From Mesorhizobium sp. WSM4904 (GTDB taxonomy: Bacteria; Pseudomonadota; Alphaproteobacteria; Rhizobiales; Rhizobiaceae): a DNA stretch of 64,000 bases. The notes below the pieces were generated by a model. It was given only the letters and a program-made list of their open reading frames with translations, was not told the origin of the DNA and did not search any database. Where the stretch lies: NCBI RefSeq assembly GCF_029674545.1, contig NZ_CP121354.1:1984001-2048000 (forward strand), given 5' to 3'. Position 1 is the first letter of the stretch; each line of letters opens with the position of its first letter. The translations under genes and the position numbers were made by a program. Positions 7,709 through 15,646 of this stretch are shown piece after piece.

Positions 7709-8773
7709 CTAGAGCGTTCCGGCCGCCGCCTCCGCCATGAAGGCCGGGTCGAACCGCAGCTTGACGTTTCCGGCATCGCCCAGCGTCGAGCCGTCGGGGA
7801 AGCTCATGCCGATCACGTCGACAGTGGGTGCATTGGTGCCCAGAATGCCGTGGCTGAACAGGAAGTTGCGGACGAGATCCATCGTCTTGGGCAGTTCGGC
7901 GCCCTTGGTGAACTCGACCGCCTTGGCCGGCTCGAAGAACATCGCCGTCGACGCGAGCTGAGCATCGAAGCCGGCAAGATCGGTGCCGGACGCCTTGGCC
8001 ATCTCTTGCTTGGCCGCTTTGCCTTCGGGCGTGCCGGAGGTCATCAGGGCCATCGCTTCGTACCATGCGCCGACGAGCGCCTTGCCGAGAGCCGGATTGT
8101 CCTTCAGCGTCGCGGTGTTGACGACCATCAGGTCGATGATCTCGCCGGGGATCTGCGTCGAATCGAACACCTTGTGAGCGCCCGGCATGGCGACGATCTC
8201 TGAGACCAGCGGATTCCAGGTGACGACCGAGGTGACGTCGCCGGTGCCATAGGCAGCGACCATGTCGGCATCGGAGGTGTTGACCACGGTGATGTCCTTC
8301 TCGGCGAGCCCGACCGTATCCAACGCGCGCGCCAGCAAGTAGTGCGAGACCGAGAGCTCGACGAGGTTGACCTTCTGGCCGGCAATGTCCTTGAGCGCGG
8401 TCTTGTCCTTGAGGATGACGGCATCGTTGCCGTTGGAGAAGTCGCCGACGATCAGCGCGGTGGTGTCGACGCCGCCTCCGGCGGGGATCGACAGCGCGTC
8501 CATATTGGTCATCGAGCAACCGTCGAAGCCGCCGGCAGTGTACTGGTTGATGCTTTCGACATAATCGTTGATGCGGGTGATCTCGACGTTGATGCCATAT
8601 TTGTCAGCCCATTTCTTCATGATGCCGCTGTCGGCGAGATAGCCCCATGGCATCCAGCCGACATAGATCGACCAGCAGATCTTGAAGTCTTTCTTGGGCG
8701 CCGCTTGCGCGGCCGGGATCAAGGGAAGGCTGAGTGACGCGGCCAGGATGATTGCAGCCAGCTTGCGAAGCAT
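7709..8773 (-). CDS. NMT1/TauA-like periplasmic binding protein, probable guanidine receptor
   Basis: A 354-residue secreted solute-binding protein. The signal peptide ends PAAQA near residue 24, and the mature protein starts KKDFKICWSIYVGWMPWGY, the lead-in of NMT1/ABC_sub_bind proteins of the nitrate/taurine family. The first aromatic-rich stretch (CWSIYVGWMPWGY) could form an aromatic cage for a small cation. Acidic and aromatic residues in INDYVESINQYTAGGFDG follow. It is the first gene after the guanidine-I riboswitch. The ATG at 8773 is preceded by AGGGG; longer upstream extensions run through the riboswitch and are not real. Confidence 0.9.
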   Translation of the reverse strand: MLRKLAAIILAASLSLPLIPAAQAAPKKDFKICWSIYVGWMPWGYLADSGIMKKWADKYGINVEITRINDYVESINQYTAGGFDGCSMTNMDALSIPAGGGVDTTALIVGDFSNGNDAVILKDKTALKDIAGQKVNLVELSVSHYLLARALDTVGLAEKDITVVNTSDADMVAAYGTGDVTSVVTWNPLVSEIVAMPGAHKVFDSTQIPGEIIDLMVVNTATLKDNPALGKALVGAWYEAMALMTSGTPEGKAAKQEMAKASGTDLAGFDAQLASTAMFFEPAKAVEFTKGAELPKTMDLVRNFLFSHGILGTNAPTVDVIGMSFPDGSTLGDAGNVKLRFDPAFMAEAAAGTL

Positions 8774-8791
8774 TGCGTACCCCTTTTTGCG

Positions 8792-8810
8792 GTCCGGATT
8801 GCGTCCGGAC
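8792..8810 (-). promoter_or_regulatory. Hairpin next to the ribosome binding site of the guanidine operon
   Basis: GTCCGGA, loop CGCAA, TCCGGAC: a perfect 7-bp stem whose 3' end lies eight bases before the AGGGG ribosome binding site of the binding-protein gene. There is no U-run after it. It may take part in the expression platform by translation control, or only insulate the ribosome binding site. Confidence 0.5.
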
Positions 8811-8837
8811 TTTTGTTGGGGTTCACGGAGCGCGCAT

Positions 8838-8984
8838 CCGGGAGAGGTTCGCGCCAGCAAACCCGTGCAGGGTTCTCCCGGGATTTTGGCCCGCCGTGTT
8901 CCGCCGGATGCCTCAATGCATCCCTGGCGGTTGCGTCTCTCGGACCAGCACCGTGATAGACACGGCCGGAACCCTAGACGCTCT
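8838..8984 (-). promoter_or_regulatory. Guanidine-I (ykkC) riboswitch with anti-aptamer helix
   Basis: Read on the minus strand, the conserved ykkC blocks are all present in order: CTAGGGTTCCG (8977-8967), P2 hairpin CCGTG-TCTAT-CACGG, CTGGTCCGAGAG (8948-8937), a variable P3 hairpin (GGATGC/GCATCC inside CCGCC/GGCGG), ACACGGCGGG (8899-8890) and AAAATCCCGGGAGA (8887-8874). P1 is GCGTCT (8981-8976) pairing with AGACGC (8938-8933). Downstream, TCTCCCGG (8845-8838) is the exact complement of CCGGGAGA (8881-8874) in the aptamer core, giving an 8-bp alternative helix that would destroy the aptamer. Guanidine binding should favour expression of the transporter-hydrolase operon. Confidence 0.95.
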
Positions 8985-9245
8985 GCACGCCAGTTACGAA
9001 GCAAGGGCCATGCCAATCTGAAAGGCACCGGCCCGAGGCTGTTTTCCCGGGTTCCGAAGTCGACCGCAGCATGCCTATGGCGCAAAAATCATCGCAGCGC
9101 CGCCGAAATAAGCAGTATCGTGTCGTGCAACCGTCTCGGATGCTGCATGGGCCGCGCCTTTTCGCGAAACTTAAAAGGCGCGGCGGTCGTCGCAAACTTT
9201 CGTGATTTTCCGGCACTTTGGCTTGGACATTATTTCGCCGGCCAC

Positions 9246-9271
9246 GTAACAAACCGGGGCCGAGACGCGAA
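9246..9271 (+). promoter_or_regulatory. Autoregulatory ECF (SigF-type) promoter
   Basis: GTAACA, 16 bases, then CGAA. This matches the GTAACC-N16-CGAA consensus I recall for Caulobacter SigF, one position off. It lies 20 bases before the GTG start of the sigma gene, so the leader would be very short. This supports both the chosen start codon and autoregulation by the SigF/NrsF pair. Confidence 0.65.
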
Positions 9272-9290
9272 CATCGGGGGTAAACTTCTT

Positions 9291-9827
9291 GTGACCGGCA
9301 AGGACGAAGCCGAACTTTCCCGGCTGCTCAGGGCCGCGATCGCGGGAGACGAAAGGGCTTATGCCGACTTTCTGCACCGGATAGCCGCTCTCGTTCGCGG
9401 CTTCGTCCGGCGCAAGATCGTTCAGGGCGGGGTCGACCCCGAGGATGTCGTGCAGGAAACCTTGCTGGCCATTCATGTGAAACGGCATACCTGGCGCGAG
9501 GACGCTCCGGTCCTGCCGTGGGTCTACGCAATCGCCCGCTTCAAGCTGATCGATGCCTTCCGCAGGCGGGGCCGGCGCATCGAGGTCGAGATCGACGAGA
9601 TCGCCGAGACCTTCGCCGAGCCGGAGGCGGAGACGGTCAGCGAACGCGACATAAACCGGGCGCTCGACGGCCTGCCGCCTTCGCAGCGCTCGGTGGTTTC
9701 CTCGATCTCGGTCGACGGCCACTCGATCGGCGAAACGGCGGCCAAGCTCGGCATCAGCGAGACGGCGGTGCGCGTTTCGCTGCATCGCGGCCTTGCCGCG
9801 ATCGCCAAAAGGTTCGGACGACAATGA
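9291..9827 (+). CDS. sigF: ECF sigma factor of the SigF/NrsF group
   Basis: A 178-residue two-domain sigma-70 factor. Region 2 is at about 25-95 (DPEDVVQETLLAIH and WVYAIARFKLIDAFRRRGRR) and region 4 at about 120-175 (LPPSQRSVVSSISVDGHSIGETAAKLGISETAV, a helix-turn-helix). The GTG start follows a G-rich site and lies just after a matching promoter. The next gene begins one base after its stop and encodes a NrsF-type membrane anti-sigma factor, so the pair forms one signalling unit. In Caulobacter the homologous pair responds to heavy metals and organic peroxides; the signal here is not visible. Confidence 0.88.
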   Translation: MTGKDEAELSRLLRAAIAGDERAYADFLHRIAALVRGFVRRKIVQGGVDPEDVVQETLLAIHVKRHTWREDAPVLPWVYAIARFKLIDAFRRRGRRIEVEIDEIAETFAEPEAETVSERDINRALDGLPPSQRSVVSSISVDGHSIGETAAKLGISETAVRVSLHRGLAAIAKRFGRQ

Positions 9828-9828
9828 C

Positions 9829-10467
9829 ATGAGAACCGAGGATCTCATCAAGGCGCTGGACGCCGATGCCCGCAACAAGGCGATGCCGCTTGGCAGGGCC
9901 TGGTGGCTGGCCGTCGGCGTGGCGGTGGCGGTCGCGGCGGCGGTCTTTTTCATGACCATCGGCCCACGCCCGGACATCATGCCGGCCATGCATACGATGC
10001 GCTTCATGTCGAAGTTCGTCTTCACCCTGGCGCTCACCGCTGGTGCGTTCGCCTTGATCCGGGCGCTGTCGACGCCCGGTGCGGCGAGCAGGCGGGCAAA
10101 GCTGTGGATGGCCGCCACCCCCGTGCTCGTCGTGATCGCGGTGATCCTGGAGCTTTTCGTCGTGCCCGAGGCCGAATGGGGCAGGCGGCTCGTGGGCTCC
10201 AACTGGATGATCTGCATGAGCTTCATCCCGCTGATCGGCATCGGCCCCCTGGCGATCTTCCTCGGCATGCTGCGCTACGGCGCGCCGACCCGGCCGGTGC
10301 TGGCCGGCGCGGTCGCGGGCCTTTTGGCGGGCGGATTGGCGGCGACCTTCTATGCCGCGCATTGCTTCGACGATTCGCCGCTGTTCGTCGCCACCTGGTA
10401 CACGATCGCGATTGCCTTCCTCACCGCGCTCGGCGCGCTTGGCGGGCGGTTTTTCGTCCGCTGGTAG
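9829..10467 (+). CDS. nrsF: NrsF-type anti-sigma factor (DUF1109), six membrane helices
   Basis: A 212-residue inner-membrane protein, DUF1109 family, with about six transmembrane segments and a short cytoplasmic N-terminus (MRTEDLIKALDADARNKAMP) that would hold the sigma factor. It has exactly two cysteines, C129 (NWMICMSF) and C179 (YAAHCFDD), spaced 50 apart like the two redox-critical cysteines I recall from Caulobacter NrsF. This supports stress sensing through those residues. Start at 9829 is one base after the sigma stop; a longer in-frame start would overlap the sigma gene. Confidence 0.9.
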   Translation: MRTEDLIKALDADARNKAMPLGRAWWLAVGVAVAVAAAVFFMTIGPRPDIMPAMHTMRFMSKFVFTLALTAGAFALIRALSTPGAASRRAKLWMAATPVLVVIAVILELFVVPEAEWGRRLVGSNWMICMSFIPLIGIGPLAIFLGMLRYGAPTRPVLAGAVAGLLAGGLAATFYAAHCFDDSPLFVATWYTIAIAFLTALGALGGRFFVRW

Positions 10468-10590
10468 GGTTGCACACCGATCCTTAATCATACCGGCAAT
10501 TGTTTGCCGGTTAGCGGAGTAGCCGCCGCCGCTCATGCAACCATTCCTTAAAATCGATCCGCCAGGGTTGCGGCAACGCGCAGCGGCGCA

Positions 10591-12570
10591 TTGGGTGGGA
10601 TCGCATTTGTGGCGTGGTTGAGTTGGAAAGGTCCGCGGGCCGGCAAGCGCGCCGTGCCCGTCTTGATGGCAACGGGGCTCGTTGTCCTGACTGCATCGAT
10701 CCTGTTGCCGGCGCTGGAACTCGGCTCGGACGCGCTGAAGATCTGCCTGCAGATATCCGTCGCCGTCACGGCCGTCACGCTGTTTGTCTCGGCGCTGTTC
10801 ATCCGCAAGATCATCGACGACCGCCGGCAGATTGCCGAGAGCGAGCAACGCTTCCGCCGGGCCATGGAGGATTCGGCGATCGGCGTCGCCATTGTCGGCC
10901 TCGATGGCCGCATCGTTCAGGCCAATCCCGCCTTCGCCGACATGCTCGGATACACCCGCGCGGAAATCGAGGCGCTGACCTTCTTCCAGATCACGCATCC
11001 CGACGATCTGCAGATCGGCCGTGAGACGATGACGAGCCTGAAGGAAGGCAAGATCCATTCCTTCCATTTCGAGAAGCGGTATCTGCGCAAGGACGGCACC
11101 CCGGTGTGGGCGCAGCTTGCCGGCTCGGTCATCCGCGAAGAGGTGACGGGCCACCCTCTCTATCTCGTGTCGCAGATCGAGGAGATCGATGCGCGCAAGC
11201 AGGCCGAAGCGCGCATCGCAGAGGCGGAGACGCGTTGGAACTTCGCGCTGACCAGCGCCGGACAGGGCGTCTGGAGCCTGGATATGCGCAAGGGCGGCAC
11301 GACCTATTCCGAAACCTGGGTGAGGATGCTGGGTTATGCCGATGGCGAGCTCGATGGCGACCCCGACCGCTGGCTGACGATGATCCACCCGGACGACCGC
11401 GAGCTTGTCGCCGAGGCGGAACGCGCGCACCTTGCCGGCGAGACGCCTTTCTTCGAGGCCGAGTTCCGGATGCGCCACAAGGACGGCCGCTGGGTCTGGA
11501 TCCTCGATCGCGGCAAGGCGATCGAACGCGACGGCGAGGGCCGGCTGATACGCGCCATCGGCAGCCTGACCGACATCACCCAGCGCAAGGAAGCCGAAGA
11601 ACGCCTCAAGGTTTCCGCGGCGATGCTGGCCGACGAAAAGGAACGGCTCAGGGTGACGCTGCAGTCGATCGGCGACGCGGTCATCTGCACCGATGCCGCC
11701 AATCGCGTCACCTTCATGAACCCGGTCGCCGAAAAACTGACCGGCGTTGCCGCCGGCGAGGCGCTGGGCAGGGTGCTTGGCCATGTCTATTGGCCGGTCG
11801 ACGAGGAAACCGGGCAGAGGATCGGCTTGACGCGACCTTCGGCAGCCGATCGCCATGACAGCGACCAGAATACCCGCGCCGTTCTCATCCGGCGCGATGA
11901 AACTCGCTGCAGCATCCGCCAGGTCGTGTCGCCGATCATGAACGACCGCAACGATTTCTGCGGGCTGGTCATCGTCTTCCAGGATTTCACCGATGCGCGC
12001 GCCCTGCAGCGCCAGCTGGCCTACGCCGCAGCCCACGACGCGCTGACCGGGCTCGCCAACCGTTCGAGCTTCATCCGCACGATGGAGGAGCTGGTCGATC
12101 AGTGCCGGCTCCATGGCGGCGAGCACCAGTTCATGTTCGTCGACCTCGATCATTTCAAGGCGGTCAACGACACCGGCGGTCACGCGGCGGGCGACGCGCT
12201 GCTGAAGCGCGTGGCCGATGCGATCCGCAACGTGCTTGGGCCCGAGGACATCGTCGCCCGTCTCGGCGGCGATGAGTTCGCGGTCGTTCTGAGGTCAGGC
12301 GCGCCGGCGCGGGCGGCGATCGCGGCGCGCTCCATCATCGATGCTATCCGCAACCTGAACTTCAGCTGGGACGGCCGTGCGCATTCGATCGGCGCCAGCA
12401 TCGGGCTCGCACCGATCCGCGCCGGCTGCGGCGAGGTGGACGAGATCATCGCCCGTGCCGACACTGCCTGCTATACCGCAAAGGCGGCCGGCCGCGGCTG
12501 CGTTTCGGCAGCACCGGACGAAGTCTCGAAGGTCGGGGCGACGCCTCTGCCGCTTGCCGCGGCATCCTGA
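10591..12570 (+). CDS. Membrane diguanylate cyclase with three PAS domains
   Basis: About 659 residues. Two N-terminal membrane helices (about 22-43 and 50-75) are followed by three PAS domains with PAC-type ends (about 85-205, 210-335, 345-460) and a GGDEF domain (about 475-640). The active-site motif GGDEF is intact at 559-563, so the protein should make cyclic di-GMP. The inhibitory I-site position five residues upstream reads GPED, lacking the Arg of RxxD, so product inhibition is probably weak. No EAL domain follows. The start is uncertain: the first in-frame candidate is TTG at 10591, with a GTG at 10609. The membrane part looks short, and an upstream stop at 10549 excludes a longer form. 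Confidence 0.88.
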   Translation: MGGIAFVAWLSWKGPRAGKRAVPVLMATGLVVLTASILLPALELGSDALKICLQISVAVTAVTLFVSALFIRKIIDDRRQIAESEQRFRRAMEDSAIGVAIVGLDGRIVQANPAFADMLGYTRAEIEALTFFQITHPDDLQIGRETMTSLKEGKIHSFHFEKRYLRKDGTPVWAQLAGSVIREEVTGHPLYLVSQIEEIDARKQAEARIAEAETRWNFALTSAGQGVWSLDMRKGGTTYSETWVRMLGYADGELDGDPDRWLTMIHPDDRELVAEAERAHLAGETPFFEAEFRMRHKDGRWVWILDRGKAIERDGEGRLIRAIGSLTDITQRKEAEERLKVSAAMLADEKERLRVTLQSIGDAVICTDAANRVTFMNPVAEKLTGVAAGEALGRVLGHVYWPVDEETGQRIGLTRPSAADRHDSDQNTRAVLIRRDETRCSIRQVVSPIMNDRNDFCGLVIVFQDFTDARALQRQLAYAAAHDALTGLANRSSFIRTMEELVDQCRLHGGEHQFMFVDLDHFKAVNDTGGHAAGDALLKRVADAIRNVLGPEDIVARLGGDEFAVVLRSGAPARAAIAARSIIDAIRNLNFSWDGRAHSIGASIGLAPIRAGCGEVDEIIARADTACYTAKAAGRGCVSAAPDEVSKVGATPLPLAAAS

Positions 12571-12602
12571 AAGCCGCGCGGGAGGGCGTTCAATCGCTGG
12601 GC

Positions 12603-13481
12603 TCAGCGCGTCGGCACCGGATGGTCGCCGCGATAGTCGTAGAAGCCGCGTCCGGTCTTGCGACCCAGCCAGCCGGCCTCGACATATTTCACCAGCAGCG
12701 GGCAGGGACGGTATTTCGAGTCCGACAGGCCCTCATGCAGCACCTGCATGATCGACAGGCAGGTATCGAGGCCGATGAAGTCGGCAAGCTGCAACGGACC
12801 CATCGGATGGTTGGCGCCGAGCCGCATGGCGGTGTCGATGGCGTCGACAGTGCCGACGCCCTCATAGAGCGTGTAGATCGCCTCGTTGATCATCGGCAGC
12901 AGGATGCGGTTGACGATGAAGGCCGGGAAATCCTCGGAGACGGTGATCGTCTTGTCGAGATGGTTGACGAAGGCCTTGGCCGCTTCGAAGGTCTTGTCCT
13001 CGGTGGCGATGCCGCGCACCAGCTCGACCAGCTTCATCACCGGCACCGGGTTCATGAAATGTATGCCGATGAAACGCTCCGGCCGGTCGGTTTGCGCGGC
13101 GAGCCGGGTGATCGAGATCGACGAAGTGTTGGTTGCCAGGATCGCTTCCGGATTGAGCTGCGGGCAGAGCTGGGCGTAGATCTTGCGCTTGACCGTCTCG
13201 TCCTCGGTCGCCGCCTCGATCACGAGGTCGGCAGCGGCGAGATCGGCCATGGCGGAGGCCGCCGAGATGCGCGCCATCGCCTCGTTGCGCGCCTTTTCCT
13301 CGAGCTTCCCGGAACCGACCTGGCGGGCCATGTTGCCGCTGATGGTGGCGATGCCCTTCTCGATCCGGTCTAGCGACAGGTCGTGGATCAGGACCTTGTA
13401 GCCGGCCAGCGCCGAGACATGGGCGATGCCGCCACCCATTTGACCCGCGCCGACAATGCCGATCGTCTCGATCTTGCTCAT
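12603..13481 (-). CDS. hbdA: 3-hydroxybutyryl-CoA dehydrogenase
   Basis: A 292-residue NAD(P)-dependent oxidoreductase interconverting 3-hydroxybutyryl-CoA and acetoacetyl-CoA. The Rossmann motif GIVGAGQMGGGIAHV is near residue 8. The catalytic segment NTSSISITRLA and GIHFMNPVPVMKLVELV carries the conserved Ser, His and Asn. The C-terminal domain has FIVNRILLPMINEAIYTLYEG and ANHPMGPLQLADFIGLD. The ATG at 13481 is preceded by GGGGTAGGT. It lies downstream of etfBA on the same strand, but a strong terminator separates them, so it probably has its own promoter. The shared theme is beta-oxidation or butanoate/PHB metabolism. Confidence 0.93.
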   Translation of the reverse strand: MSKIETIGIVGAGQMGGGIAHVSALAGYKVLIHDLSLDRIEKGIATISGNMARQVGSGKLEEKARNEAMARISAASAMADLAAADLVIEAATEDETVKRKIYAQLCPQLNPEAILATNTSSISITRLAAQTDRPERFIGIHFMNPVPVMKLVELVRGIATEDKTFEAAKAFVNHLDKTITVSEDFPAFIVNRILLPMINEAIYTLYEGVGTVDAIDTAMRLGANHPMGPLQLADFIGLDTCLSIMQVLHEGLSDSKYRPCPLLVKYVEAGWLGRKTGRGFYDYRGDHPVPTR

Positions 13482-13500
13482 ACCTACCCCATCCCGTATC

Positions 13501-13592
13501 GAGCACTTCCGCTTCTTCGAAGCACGGAAACGCTCCTCTCTCTTTGTTTGTCGCAACTCCGAAAAGCCGCTACGCACTTTTCCTGGAATTGC
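13501..13592 (+). repeat. Composite palindromic intergenic repeat (degenerate copy)
   Basis: First an imperfect hairpin (GAGCACTTCCG ... CGGAAACGCTC, 13501-13535), then a T-rich spacer (CTCTTTGTTTG), then a second palindrome (13551-13592) with the core AAGCCGCTACGCACTTTTCC and ends GCAACTCC/GGAATTGC. The same order occurs at 42821-42920, 43680-43775 and 58352-58450. Confidence 0.75.
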
Positions 13593-13627
13593 CTGAGCCT
13601 TAAGCGGCCTGCTTTTTGTGCAGTGCA

Positions 13628-13665
13628 AACTAAAAGGGCGGGGCGACTTCGTCTACCCCACCCTT
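13628..13665 (-). terminator. Intrinsic terminator of etfBA
   Basis: On the minus strand, AAGGGTGGGG (13665-13656) pairs with CCCCGCCCTT (13643-13634), one T-G pair, around a 12-base loop, and TTAGTTT follows. It lies 30 bases after the etfA stop and is oriented to end the etfBA transcript. Confidence 0.85.
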
Positions 13666-13694
13666 CGGATTTTAATATGCCTAAGCAGAAGGCG

Positions 13695-14624
13695 TCAAAG
13701 CGCCTTTTGCAGCTCCGGCAAGATGACGAAGAGATCGCCGACGAGGCCGTAGTCGGCAACCTGGAAGATCGGTGCCTCCTCGTCCTTGTTGATGGCGACG
13801 ATGACCTTCGAATCCTTCATGCCGGCAAGGTGCTGGATGGCGCCGGAAATGCCGACGGCGATGTAGAGGTCGGGAGCGACCACCTTGCCGGTCTGGCCGA
13901 CCTGCCAGTCGTTCGGGGCATAGCCGGCGTCGACCGCCGCGCGGGACGCGCCAACGGCGGCGCCGAGCTTGTCGGCGACGGGCAGTATGACTTCCTGGAA
14001 CTTCTCCGACGAGCCCAGCGCACGGCCGCCAGAGATGATGATCTTGGCCGAGGTCAGCTCCGGACGGTCGTTCTCGGAGAGCTTGTTCTCGACGAAGGAG
14101 GAGAGGCCGGGATTGGCCGCGGCGCCGACCGTCTCGACCGAGGCCGAACCACCCTCGGGCGCGGCCGAGAAGGAGGCGGTGCGGACGGTGATCACCTTCT
14201 TGGCGTCGGTCGACTGTACCGTCTGGATGGCGTTGCCGGCATAGATCGGCCGCTTGAAGGTGTCGGGCGAGACCACCTCGATGATCTCGGACACCTGCGC
14301 GACGTCGAGCAGGGCCGCGACGCGCGGCGCGACGTTCTTGCCGGCCGACGTGGCCGGCGCGACGATCGCGTCGTAAGAGCCGGCGAGCGACACAACGAGC
14401 GCGGCCAGCGGTTCGGCGAGACGCTCGGAAAGCTCGTCGGCTTCGGTCAGCAGCACTTTGCGAACACCTTTCAGCTTGGCGGCGGCGTCAGCGGCGGCCT
14501 TGGCGCCCTTGCCGGCAACCAGCACGTCGACGTCCGAGCCGATCTGGAGGGCCGCCGACAGCGCCTTGGCGGTCTGGTCGGAAAGGGTTGCGTTGTCGTG
14601 TTCGGCGATGAGGAGAATTGCCAT
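13695..14624 (-). CDS. etfA: Electron transfer flavoprotein alpha subunit
   Basis: A 309-residue FAD-binding subunit of ETF, which passes electrons from acyl-CoA dehydrogenases to ETF:quinone oxidoreductase. The N-terminal domain begins [14 protein letters not shown]. The C-terminal FAD domain is unmistakable: [12 protein letters not shown] (about 202-213), [22 protein letters not shown] and [18 protein letters not shown], ending [20 protein letters not shown]. It lies 24 bases after etfB in the usual order and is closed by a strong terminator. Confidence 0.97.
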   Translation of the reverse strand: MAILLIAEHDNATLSDQTAKALSAALQIGSDVDVLVAGKGAKAAADAAAKLKGVRKVLLTEADELSERLAEPLAALVVSLAGSYDAIVAPATSAGKNVAPRVAALLDVAQVSEIIEVVSPDTFKRPIYAGNAIQTVQSTDAKKVITVRTASFSAAPEGGSASVETVGAAANPGLSSFVENKLSENDRPELTSAKIIISGGRALGSSEKFQEVILPVADKLGAAVGASRAAVDAGYAPNDWQVGQTGKVVAPDLYIAVGISGAIQHLAGMKDSKVIVAINKDEEAPIFQVADYGLVGDLFVILPELQKAL

Positions 14625-14648
14625 TTTCCTGTTCCTTTCCTGACCGCT

Positions 14649-15398
14649 TCAGAGCACGCCGGCTTCGTTCTTGAGCTTCTCGACGAGCTCGGCGACGCTC
14701 TTGACCTTGACGCCCGCCTTGCGGCCGCCCGGCTCCTCGGTCTTGATGACCTTGAGACGCGGCTTGACGTCGGCGCCGTAGTCGGCCGGGCTCTTCTCGT
14801 CGAGCGGCTTCTTCTTGGCCTTCATGATGTTGGGCAGCGAGGCGTAGCGCGGCTGGTTGAGGCGAAGGTCGGCGGTGACGATCGCAGGCATCTTCAGTTC
14901 CACGGTCTGCAGGCCGCCGTCGACTTCGCGCGTCACCTTGGCCTTGTCGCCGGCAAGCTCCACCTTGGAGGCGAAGGTGCCCTGCGACCAGCCGAGGAGT
15001 GCGGCCAGCATCTGGCCGGTCTGGTTCGAATCGTCGTCGATCGCCTGCTTGCCGAGGATGACGAGGCCCGGCTTCTCGGCTTCGACCACGCCCTTCAGCA
15101 CCTTGGCGACGCCGAGCGGCTCGGTCTGCTCGTCGGTCTTGACCAGGATGGCGCGGTCGGCGCCCATGGCGAGCGCGGTGCGGAGCGTCTCCTGCGCCTG
15201 CTGCGGACCGATCGAAACGACGATGATCTCTTCCGCCTTGCCGGCTTCCTTGATGCGGATCGCTTCCTCGACCGCGATCTCGTCGAACGGGTTCATCGCC
15301 ATCTTGACGTTGGCGAGCTCGACGCCCAGTCCGTCGGCCTTGACCCGGACCTTGACGTTCGCATCCACAACCCGCTTCACGGGCACAAGGATCTTCAT
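14649..15398 (-). CDS. etfB: Electron transfer flavoprotein beta subunit
   Basis: A 249-residue ETF beta subunit that binds AMP structurally and docks partner dehydrogenases. It starts [19 protein letters not shown] and contains [20 protein letters not shown] and the nucleotide segment [22 protein letters not shown]. The recognition-loop signature is [20 protein letters not shown] near residue 190. AGGAGAGG lies upstream of the ATG. It is first in the etfBA operon and translated ahead of etfA. Confidence 0.97.
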   Translation of the reverse strand: MKILVPVKRVVDANVKVRVKADGLGVELANVKMAMNPFDEIAVEEAIRIKEAGKAEEIIVVSIGPQQAQETLRTALAMGADRAILVKTDEQTEPLGVAKVLKGVVEAEKPGLVILGKQAIDDDSNQTGQMLAALLGWSQGTFASKVELAGDKAKVTREVDGGLQTVELKMPAIVTADLRLNQPRYASLPNIMKAKKKPLDEKSPADYGADVKPRLKVIKTEEPGGRKAGVKVKSVAELVEKLKNEAGVL

Positions 15399-15536
15399 TT
15401 TCCTGTCACCTCTCCTGAGATAGTCGGGCGCGCTATAGCAGTGTGCGCCTTGTCAGAGTTGTCGAAAGCCGACATTCCGGGCGGAATTCTGGCCTTCGAC
15501 CGCCAAGAACCTGTTCCACCCCGATCTTTCAATTGT

Positions 15537-15580
15537 GCATGATCTTTCCCGAAACCGGTTCCCGCGTTTCGGGATCATGC
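15537..15580. repeat. GCATGATC-type rhizobial palindrome
   Basis: A 44-bp inverted repeat starting GCATGATC and ending GATCATGC with CCCGAAACCGG/CCCGCGTTTCGGG inside. A degenerate copy occurs at 22295-22340. It is the only structure in the 248-base gap between etfB and the rhomboid gene. Confidence 0.8.
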
Positions 15581-15646
15581 CCGGGGTGGCGTTTCCGTAG
15601 TGGCGGCAATCCGGCGCGTCAATATGCACGACGCACTCAAATCGGT

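Noticed and set aside
8792..8810. Intrinsic terminator of the guanidine riboswitch
   Set aside because: The stem is perfect, but no U-run follows in the direction of transcription; it abuts the ribosome binding site instead.
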